Positions 1 through 9,400 of a stretch of 64,000 bases of DNA are shown piece by piece. Positions within the stretch are counted from its first letter, which is position 1. Each line of letters begins with the position of its first letter. The stretch lies in the NCBI GenBank assembly GCA_015345905.1, contig JADDTR010000030.1, positions 1 to 64,000 of the forward strand, in the 5' to 3' direction. Below the pieces are notes generated by a model that made no database searches, was not told the origin of the DNA, and saw only the letters and a list, made by a program, of their open reading frames with translations. The position numbers and the translations under genes were made by a program. Source of the stretch: Aotearoamyces nothofagi (taxonomy: Eukaryota > Ascomycota > Leotiomycetes > Leotiales > Tympanidaceae).

Positions 1-26
1 CCCTAACCCTAACCCTAACCCTAACC
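1..26. repeat. Telomere repeat tract
   Basis: Four uninterrupted CCCTAA units followed by CC start the window. This is the C-rich strand of a TTAGGG telomere, so position 1 is at or very near the physical chromosome end and the centromere lies to the right. The tract is short, probably because the assembly stops there. Confidence 0.97.
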
Positions 27-1615
27 AAGACGATATACAATATAGAGTAGAGCATTATAGGTGGTGGAATTAATACCTCCGATTGTAGTACTAGAAAGAC
101 TGTCACCTATCTTGGCCTCATTGAATATACTGCTTGTATACAACTCAAGCATTTATAAGAGACTGGTGAACCAACAATGTATAAGTCTACTCTCGTTATA
201 TATCTATCCCAGTTGGTCGATGTCTAGTTTAAGGATTGGCTCAAGTTCTTCTTGGACTCTAACTATATAATCCTCAAGTAGTTTTATAGTAGTAAAGCCA
301 CTATCAGCAATCTAATATACAAAGGTATACTACTTGGAATATAGATGAAAGATTTGATGGAGTATATAAACAATCTCAACTATAATGATCTAGAGACTGC
401 TTAGGTTGTAATTATAACTGTATACTCGATCTGGTATAAGTGCACTCTTGAGAATACCAATATTGAAGCAGCTGGTCCAGCTGGGAAGGAAGTAGCTGTT
501 GAGAATAAGGCCGAAATTGTCGATACAGATAGAAATGACAGCTATAAGGTTGATGACGATAATAAGGTTATACTAAGTAATCTGCAACTAGTATATATCT
601 CCCTGCTCAAGGATATATTTATCTATATTGTATACAATGAAGTATATACTATCAAGAACTACTAGACCCTGACTTATATATCTATTAAGACACTAAATAC
701 ACTGAAAAAATGGTTTGTATTAGCTACATCGATGATAAATCATATAAGGGATCTTGGTGAGTATCTTAGGCTGCTATAGAAGGATAAGTAGAAGCTTAAG
801 GTCGATGCTGAGCTAGAGGACTTCTACAGTGAAGACCTCGACACCTTAGAGATCTTAGAGGACGATGACAATGTCGATGTCGATACTTTGGCAAGTTGGT
901 ACATCTTGACGAAGGCTCTAAAAGAGGGTTATAAGGTCTATCAGCTCGATCCAATATAGTATCAAAAGGTAGCAAGTGCTGATAAGCTCGACCTACTACT
1001 GATTGGTACTGTATTGTATACTATACTGAGCCAAATCTAGATACAATATACTATAGCAACTACAATCGACCTTGAGAATAGAGAGCCAGCTCAGCAACTT
1101 AGGGACCAAATCCCCTACTACAATATATCTACAATTGAACTCTAGATGACCTAAGACTAATAAAAGGAGTATATAGATATATACAATATATACATCAAAT
1201 GTCTTGTAGTAGATGATAATATAGAGGACAGTACTAAGGGCAACGGCAAGGGCAAGGGCAATAATAGCTCTAAAGATAAAGCACCTGGTCGGATTAACAT
1301 CATTGTACATCAGAGGATAGTATATACAACCCTCAATATACACCTAGATACTCTAGTAAAGAACGTCGATAGGAAGAGTATAGTTAAAGATATAAATGCC
1401 TAGTATAAAAAATGGGACGACTATAGGGTTATATATCTTTTCAGGTATACCAAGCCTAAATCCTATCTACACCTATACCAAGACAGAGTGTCGATGGCAG
1501 AGTATATTATAGGTCCTAATATAAAGCTATAGTATCTTTGCCATTTACTCTACAATATTATCTTTGAGAAGGAGACTAGAGTACAGCTTGTTATCAACCT
1601 GCCTATAAACTAGTA

Positions 1616-1921
1616 GTAAGTTTGTACCTTTGATAACTGTAGTTATAGGGGCCTGCCTTCTATAACTATAGTTATAAGACCTTTCTGCCTTTGATAACTA
1701 CAGTTCTAAGAGCCTACCTTCGATAACTGCAGTTATAAGAGCCGAGCCTACCTTCTATAACTGCAGTTATAAGAGCCCGCCTTCTATAACTGTAGTTATA
1801 AGAGCCTGCCTTCTATAACTACAGTTATAAGAGCCTGCCTTCTATAACTGCAGTTATAAGACCCTCCTGCCTTTGATAACTGTAGTTATAAGAGCCAGCT
1901 TTTTGACTAACTAGTATATAG
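1616..1921 (+). other. Putative intron of the helicase pseudogene, filled with palindromes
   Basis: The helicase frame breaks at a GTAAGT donor (1616) and resumes at a TATATAG acceptor (1921), with a CTAAC branch-like site at 1907-1911. Removing these 306 bases keeps the reading frame, with the codon split after two bases. Nearly all of the interior is the nine-copy palindrome array described separately. This is inferred from splice signals and protein continuity only. Confidence 0.55.
1633..1889. repeat. Palindrome array 1: nine ATAACTGCAGTTAT-type units
   Basis: Nine 14-bp palindromes start at 1633, 1662, 1694, 1723, 1757, 1786, 1815, 1844 and 1876, mostly 29 bp apart, with spacers like GAGCCTGCCTTCT. 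The centre varies as CTGCAG, CTGTAG, CTACAG or CTATAG. These are the four products expected from CpA to TpA change on neither, one or both strands of CTGCAG. Confidence 0.9.
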
Positions 1922-3105
1922 GGTCTTAGAAGCTTTCTTTACAAACCTTGGACTTAATGTCTTTAGTCTCCGCTCTATATATTTACAAATTGATCGATGC
2001 AAGACGATCTGAACATTCAATGACCCAAAGGCACCAATGGACATTCTGGTTACAAATTTCCAAACCAGCTCACTGGATATTAATCTGTAGAGGGCATGCT
2101 ATTATACTATTATTATAGACATGGCCAATAATATAAATACAATCCTATAGACAATTGGTCGAATCTATCACTTGGAGTAGACAGAAGTTCAGAATGTCTA
2201 TATTGTAACCTGTAACCATTTATATAACCAGGTATTACAGACAAGAGCTTCTATCAAGATGGTTGCCTAGCTTGCTAGAGAGGCAAGGTTTAAGAGCAAG
2301 GTTGTAGAGGAGATATCAAGCAATGCTGAGGAACTGGTAAGGAAGATATTGGGCCAGCAATGCTCCCATGTAAAATAGGGCAGCCTGGACTTGTATACCA
2401 AGGATAAGCTAAAGCAAGGTAGTACTTGTTTAGAGAAGGACAAGGGCCTAAAGGCGAACGAGACAACTGCTACTACTAAGACTGGCACCACCAAATGGGC
2501 AAAGTGAACAGAGGCAATAGAGAAGAGAAGAATGGCAGCTATAGAAGGTAAAGAAGGTAGGTCTATTAACTGCAGTTTATATAATTAGAGTAATATACTG
2601 ACTAGTGTTATTAGACATTGTAATAAAGGATATAGCAGAAGAGCCTAGTGTTGCTGGCCCCACTATAGCAGAAGAGCCTGTTGTTGTTGGCCTTGCAGCA
2701 GCAGAAGAGCCTAGTGTCACTGGCTCTATAGTAGCAGAAGAGCCTAGTGTTGCTGTTCCTACAGCTATAGAAGAGCCTCTTATTGCTAGCCCTACTACTG
2801 TAGTCGAAGAGCCGCCTATTGTTGGCCTTGCTACTAAGGTCAACCAGCTCGGTATTGATGTTACTGGTAGTGACATCGAAGAGCTCAATAATACTGTTGT
2901 TGATGTTGATGATAATAAGGAGGCTGGTTCCTTACTGTCAAGTCCACTCTCAGAGCCACTAGATTCGGACACCAAAATAGCAGAAGGCCTAGCCTTAGAA
3001 GAGGTAGATAGAGAGGCAGGTAGAGAGGCAGGTAGAAAATACAAGAGGCCTGTCAGGGCAGTATACAGTATAGCAGAGGGTGAGCCTTCTCTAAAAAAGA
3101 GGTAG

Positions 3106-3278
3106 TACACTAGCTGTAAGGATATAGAATAGTGTATTGAAGTAGAGAGAGTAAGTTGTTTTATAAATGGTATTATAGATTAGAAGTTGGCTATTTTAGG
3201 CGTTGTTAGATACCTATTTAGCTTTTAGACAATCGATTTTTTAACCCTAATATAGAGAGAGTACCTACCTGACATATA
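3106..3278. other. TpA-rich spacer, no gene seen
   Basis: Downstream flank of the helicase pseudogene, TpA-rich, without an open frame. A single TTAACCCTAA at 3241 resembles one and a half telomere units but is too short to call an interstitial telomere. Confidence 0.6.
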
Positions 3279-3502
3279 ATAACTACAGTTATAAAGTGCC
3301 TATCTAATGTATAATAACTGCAGTTATAAAGTGTCTATATAACATGTAATAACTGCAGTTATAAAGTGCTTACTAGACATGCTATAACTACAGTTACTAA
3401 GAGCCTATTCGACATGCTATAACTGTAGTTACTAAGTGTCTATTCAACGTGCTATAACTGCAGTTATTATATACCTATATATTATACTATAACTGCAGTT
3501 AT
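3279..3502. repeat. Palindrome array 2: seven units at 35-bp spacing
   Basis: Seven copies of the same palindromic core (ATAACTGCAGTTAT and variants) begin at 3279, 3314, 3349, 3384, 3419, 3454 and 3489, exactly 35 bp apart. The spacers (AAGTGCCTATCTAATGTA-like) differ from those of array 1, so the conserved part is the palindrome and not the whole unit. Single further copies lie at 3881-3894 and 4634-4647, inside the 753-bp duplication. Confidence 0.9.
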
Positions 3503-3539
3503 TAAGTACAGTATACTATAGAGATATAGCAAAGGAGTA

Positions 3540-5045
3540 AATTATAGGACCAGCAGCAATTGATCTTCACTAAGAGTCTAAGTGTTGTATATAGTATCTT
3601 ATAGTAGGTTATTGTAATATACAGTATCTTATAGTAGGTTATTGTAATATACAGTATCTTATAGTAAGTTACTATAATATACTATATCTTACAATAGGTT
3701 ATTGTAATATATTGCACTCTACTAGATAAATCTTCAGAGTAATTCGATGAATTAAAGTATATAGACTACTAGGGTTTCAATATATATACTTGTAAATATC
3801 GAATAAGTTGTATAAAATGTATTACTTAAGCAAATTATATAGATTGCAATATATATAGTCCTTAGAATTGTATATATTCTATAACTGCAGTTATTCTTGC
3901 TGTACCTTATAGTAGGTTACTATAAGCTATTGTAAAATATAGTAAATTACAATAAGATATAGTACTTTAATATATACCACTAGGTAAATATTCGTTGTAA
4001 TTCGATGAATTGAGTTGTTTAAGGATAGATACTACTGGAGATTCAAGGTGTATACTTATAAATGTCGAAGAAGTTGTACAAAGGGTGTTACTTAGGCAAA
4101 TTAGATAGATTTAGATATCTATACCTCCTTCGAATTTCATATATCCAATAAGTGCCAAGACCTTTGTATTACCTTATAGTAACTTACTATAGCATTTGTA
4201 TACAGATCTGATATAATATACTAGCGGCTGTATATATACCAACATTTTTTGTATAGGCCTTGGTGTAGATCATGTATAATCCACTGGATTATAGAGATAG
4301 GACTAGCAGCAATTGATCTTTGTTAAGAGTCTAAATGTTGTATATAATATCTTATAGTAGATTATTGTAAGATATAGTATCTTATAGTAGGTTATTATAA
4401 TATATAGTATCTTACAATAAGTTACTATAATATACTATATCTTACAATAGGTTATTGTAATATATTGTACTCTACTAAATAAATCTTCAGAGTAATTCAA
4501 TAAATTGAAGTATATAGACAACTAGAGTTTCAATATATATACTTGTAAATATTGAATAAGTTATATAAAATGTATTATTTAAGTAAATTATATAGATTAG
4601 AATGTATATAGTCCTTAGAATTGTATACATCTTATAACTGTAGTTATTCTTGCTATACCTTATAGTAGATTACTATAAGCTATTATAATATATAGTAAAT
4701 TACAATAAGATATAGTACTTTAATATATACTACTAGATAAATATTCATTATAATTCAATGAATTGAGTTGTTTAAGGATAGATACTATTGGAGATCTAAG
4801 ATATATACTTATAAATGTCAAAGAAGTTGTATAAAGAGTGTTACTTAGGCAAATTAGATAGATTTGGATGTCTATACCTCCTTTGAATTTTATATATCTA
4901 ATAAGTGCCAAGACCTTTGTATTACTTTATAGTAACTTACTATAGCATTTATATACAGATCTGATATAATATACTAGTGGCTATATATATACCAATATTT
5001 TTTATATAGGCTTTAGTATAGATTATATATAATCTACTAGGTTAT
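3540..5045. repeat. Tandem duplication, two copies of about 753 bp
   Basis: The sequence starting near AGCAGCAATTGATCTT (3552) recurs at 4305 with a constant offset of 753 bp up to the end of each copy, where GATCTGATATAATATACTAG appears in both. Each copy contains short internal repeats (AGTATCTTATAGTAGGTTA-like, about 36 bp) and one 14-bp palindrome. Differences between copies are mostly transitions, and the telomere-distal copy is more AT-rich. No coding potential is visible. Confidence 0.85.
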
Positions 5046-5047
5046 AG

Positions 5048-5420
5048 AGATAGAATTGAATATCTATACTCCTAGGAATTGGATTCCTATACTCCTAGAA
5101 ATTGGAGCCTTATACTTCTAGGAATTGAGTATATATACTCCTGAGAATTGGATTTCTATACTTCTAGGAATTGGATATATACTACTTTCTAGAAATAGAA
5201 GTATATACTCTTCTATAAATTAGGACTCTATACTCTCTAGAAATTGAGTGAATTGGATATATACTACTTTCTAGAAATAGAAGTATATACTTTCTAGGAA
5301 TTAGATATATATATACTTTCTAGAAATAGAAGTATATACTCTCTAGAAATTGGATATATATATACTTTCTAGAAATTGGATATATATACTCTCTAGAAAT
5401 TGGATGTCTATATACTAAGG
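5048..5420. repeat. Minisatellite of TATACTCCTAGAAATTGGA-like units
   Basis: About fifteen imperfect units of 18-28 bp, each containing CTAGAAATTGGA or CTAGGAATTGGA next to TATATACT. Some units are joined back to back (CTAGAAATAGAAGTATATAC), so the array has local dyad symmetry. Two further units lie at about 5,735-5,780, at the junction of the next repeat. Confidence 0.8.
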
Positions 5421-6108
5421 CAACCCTATTTAGGAATTTAGTATATACACTTGGTATATATATACAACCAAAGAACAGACAATTCTAGGAACTAAATATA
5501 TAAATAACTCAACAACTACTATAGATATACTAATTCTAAGAGCAGCAATGAAACTGTACAATTGAGTATATCTAGGCCTTAAATTCTAGAGTCTATAGAA
5601 CTATATTGAAATTCTTAGAGTTATTGGTATTATAGTATAATACTAATAGATGTCTATATAGACTATATCTTAAATCTCCTATAGTAAAAAATTGGTATTA
5701 TAGTATAATACTAGAGTACTAGTATTAGGAGTATATACTCTTTAGAAATTAGGTATATATATACTTCCTAGAAATTAGATGTCTATATACTTAAACAACC
5801 CTATTTAAGAATTTGATATATACACTTAGTAGTATATATACAACTAAAGAACAGGCAATTCTAGAAACTAAATATATAAATAACTCAACAACTACTATAG
5901 ATATACTAATTCTAAGAGTAGTATTGAAACTGTACTATTGAGTATATCTAGGCCCTAGAATTTAGGGTCTATAGAAGCACTTTGAAATTCTTAGAGTTAT
6001 TAGTATTATAGTATAATACCAATAGGTGCCTATATAGACTATACCTTAAATCTCCTATAGTAAAAAATTGGTATTATAGTATAATATTAAAGTACTAGTA
6101 TTAGGCCC
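5400..6108. repeat. 375-bp tandem repeat interrupted by the LTR element
   Basis: GATGTCTATATACT...CAACCCTATTTA at about 5,404 recurs 375 bp later (about 5,779), and similarity continues through a 150-bp sub-block (GAAATTCTTAGAGTTATT onward). The second copy is cut at 6108 by the LTR retrotransposon; another copy of the sub-block resumes at 13299 on its far side. Confidence 0.8.
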
Positions 6109-6425
6109 TATAAAAGGGACCTGATAAAAGAAGGCCCTGGTAGCGAAAATACAAGGTTATTACAAGGGGAAAAAGTAGGTAGAAAGGTATAGCTTGGAAA
6201 TAGTCTTGTTATAAAGCTAAAGAGCAAAGAGTAGTAGAGGTAAGCCTGCTATCTATAGTCCTAGAGACATCTAGCCAAGTACTTCGTCTCTAGAAACAAA
6301 CCAAGCAAACAACAAACATCTAAAGTACAAACTATAAACAGAGAGAAGCAAATATAGCAAATATAACAAACAACAAACAGAGGACTCTTAGAGTCTTGCT
6401 CTAGTTCTTGTACTGTCCTATAACA
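6109..6425 (-). repeat. 3' LTR of the chromovirus fossil
   Basis: 317 bp matching 12982-13298 end to end, with the terminal TG...CA dinucleotides expected of Ty3-type LTRs (the outer one altered by a transition). A purine-rich AGAGAAGGAG-type stretch lies just inside it (minus strand, about 6,430-6,445), in the place of the polypurine tract. Confidence 0.88.
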
Positions 6426-9400
6426 ATACTCCTTCTCTAGTAGCATTGTCTCCAATGTCATCAATGTCTTCTGTCCCTTTTCTTCTCCTGTCTTAAAGCC
6501 CTAGCCTTCTTAGTCTTCTCTGCCAGCTTTATTCTAAGTTGTCTTATCTTATAACTCTCTACTCTCTTTGGTATCTTGAAGTGAGTATTGGAGATAGTTG
6601 GCTGGTTAATATCCTCTGCTCTAGCCTCCTCTCTTATTGGCTCCTTTAGTTTGTTGATAGATATAAAGGATAGAGGCATTGTAGTCTAGGTCTCTAGTAG
6701 AGGTAGTATATCCTTGGACTTTAGACTTTCCTTAAAAGGTTCCTCTAGCTTTGCCTTCTCTAATAGACATCTCCCTTCCTCTACTAATTGCTAGCCCTGC
6801 TTTATTAGGTCCTCCTTGTCTGTTGGTACTAATAGCTGAAATTGCTTAGGCTTTACTAGGTCAGCCAGCTTCTTGCTAGTAAGGTTTATATAGATCCTAG
6901 GCTTCCTGTTACCTGAGCCTTCTATCTAGAGCCTAGTATACTTGGGCTTATAGCAGGCTGTCTAGAGCTGCTACTGCTTAGCTAAGAGGTCCTTGATATA
7001 GATCTTGTTCTAGTCTCCAAACAGAAGTTGCAAGTTGTAGTCCTAGATAAGCATTTTATAGGCATGACTACTACTGGCTATAAGTCTGTCTATTGCTAGC
7101 CAGGTATACCAAGGTAAGTTCTTCTATCCTACTTTAATTCCCACCTAGGTAGTAGTCTCTATAATAAAGAAATCGATCCTAGTTGTTGCTGGGGCTTAGA
7201 TCCTCTCAGAAAAGTAGTAGTAGTAGATGCCCAACTCTTCTACCTAGATCTCTTCCTCCTTGATCTACTGGGATTTGTTTTGGCTATCCTTGAAGGCGAT
7301 TGGAAAGAGCACTAGGTGCCAGAGGTCTTTCTTTGTCCCTCTAGAGAAGAGTAGCTTGAGGATGAAGATTCTGATGTCTTAGAAGGTACTCTTGGTCTAG
7401 AGAGGCTAGGGGAGCTAGAGGTGGCTAGCAGTAATAGTCTTCTAGTCTTTGTCCCTAGGTGGTTTTTATATATTCTTCTTATTCCAGGGGTGTTTAACTA
7501 CTATAGAGTGCTTAGAGTCTATTACCTCAAGTGGTAGTATTGTATAGAGTATAATAGGTCCTGCTATAATAGGTAGTATATTGTCAAGATAAGGTTTTGG
7601 TAGTTAAGAAAGGAAGTAGAGACTGGATAGTAGATGCCCTTATATAGTAACAGTGTATATAGCTGTATTAGGCGAGATTTTTAGTGTTTATACTGTAGGG
7701 GTCCTTATTGGCCAATAGATTTCTAGACAATTGGCCTGGTATCAAGACGACATTTTTCCCCTTTCCAGGGGGGGACTAGGGTAGAATTGTCTAAGATTTG
7801 GATAGAAGGGCCCTAGGTGCCTAGAGAATAGAATGGTATATCGAAATTCCCAAAGGAAAAAGGTTCTGGTTGATGATTAATTTTTTTCAGAAATTTGAAT
7901 ATTTATTCAATTTTCCTAAGGAAAATTAATTCCAGATCCTTAGTTAAATTCACAGGCCAGGGGCTTTGGCTTGTTAGGGCAGCTCTTGTAGAAGGCCTCT
8001 ACTGCATCGGAGGAACCCTTAAGGTGTACAATTGGTTCCTAGGAGTCCTTATAGTTGCCCTCCTACTGAACTAGGTACTCAAAAGTGCTGTCACCCCTTC
8101 TAGAATCAATGACTCCCTTAATATTGTACTCCTAGTTATTATTATCGTTCTTCTACTGGTCTTCTATACTATCGTCGTTGTAGAACCTAGCCTGCCCCTC
8201 GATTGGAGCTGTTGATTCTTCCAGCTTAGAGATATAGAAGACATTATAGAGTCTCAGTCCCTCAGTCAAGGCCAGACAATAGGTCTAGGTTTCGATGACC
8301 TTAGTGATCTTGAACGGTCCAATCTTCCAGTAGTCAAGCTTGCAAGATAGACAGAGAGACTTGATGTCGTCTGTCTAGAGTATAATCTAGTCACCTATCT
8401 CAAAACTCTTGTTGAGGTGCTTCTAGTTATAGTACTTTCCCATGGTAAGCCTTGATTTCTCAAGGGTTTCTATAAGTTGCTTAAAGAGCTCTAGTATCTT
8501 GTCGATATATACTGTTGCTACTGGCTCCTCCAAGAGTTCCCCTAGCACCTCTAGGTAAATCTGGCTCCTAGGCTCCTATCCCTAATTGGTATAGAAAGGG
8601 GTAACCTTTGTAGCAGAGTGCTGGGACCTGTTGTAGGCGAATTCTCCTAGTAGTAGCTAGGTGTCCTAGTCTTTCTGCTTATAGGAGCAATAGGACCAAA
8701 GATAGGCTTCAATGGTTGAGTTCAGCTGCTCAGTTTAGCCGTTACCTTGTAGGTAATAGGCGGTAGTAGGCAGCTGCTCGATCCCAAGGTGCTGGTAGAG
8801 GTGGGCCTAGAAGGTGTTGATAAACTGTCTATCCCTGTCGGATACAATACTGTCTGGTATATTATAGAGGCAGACTATATTGTCTAGGAAGAGGTCTACT
8901 GTCTTCCTGGCATTGAGCTCTTTGATTGTAATAGGGCAGAAGTGTACCATCTTAGTAAAGTGGTCTACTATAACTGCTATCCTATCTTGTCCCTTCTTGG
9001 TTCTTAGTAGGTTGGTAATGAAATCGATACCTACCCTGCTTCAGCAAGCTATAGGGACAGGGAGTAGTACTAGATAGCTATACTTCTTATACCTAGAAGC
9101 CTTGTTTCAGAGACACTTCTAGCAACCCTTGATATAGTATTATATATCCTAATCTATCCTAGACTAGAATACTGTCTCCTTTAGCAGGGCTAGTATCTAC
9201 TTGTAGCTAAAGTGTCCTGCTAGAGGGTCATTGTATACCTATTCTAGTACTTCGATTTATAATGCTATAGAGATATATCTACAGTCTTGAAAATAAAGGT
9301 CTTTACCTCTCTACTCCTATCCCTTAGGAAGAGGGCCGATCTATAGTATAGTTGCTGTAATTGGATCGAAGGCAAGGTCGTCTTCAGTTGCTGAGAGTAG

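Larger units (their letters stand above)
27..3105 (+). pseudogene. Decayed, telomere-truncated SNF2-type helicase gene
   Basis: A long + strand frame reads as the C-terminal part of an SNF2-family DNA helicase. Around 700-780 is a motif III-like stretch (KKWFVLATSMINHIRDLG). Around 1,500-1,600 is the segment joining the two helicase lobes. From about 2,000 to 2,220 lie motifs V and VI of the second lobe, with readable pieces such as FNDPKAPMDILVTNF and RIYHLGQTEVQNVYIV. The Walker A region is missing: the telomere cuts the gene. Many in-frame stops, almost all TAG where Gln or Trp is expected, fit RIP. Two introns can be inferred (1616-1921 and 2557-2605); the second restores frame into a tail of repeated EEP-containing units (about 2,637-2,830) ending at 3105. 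Host genes nearby use TAG as a stop, so recoding is not the explanation. Subtelomeric helicases are common in fungi; this one is not RecQ-like. Confidence 0.75.

Noticed and set aside
2577-3110. Minus-strand 177-codon frame
   Set aside because: It is the antisense shadow of the EEP repeat tail; its Ser/Thr-rich sequence is a by-product of the repeat.
1633-3502. CRISPR-like array (regular palindromic repeats with spacers)
   Set aside because: The spacers within each array are near-identical and not unique, the genome is eukaryotic, and no cas-like gene is present. It is a tandem repeat.
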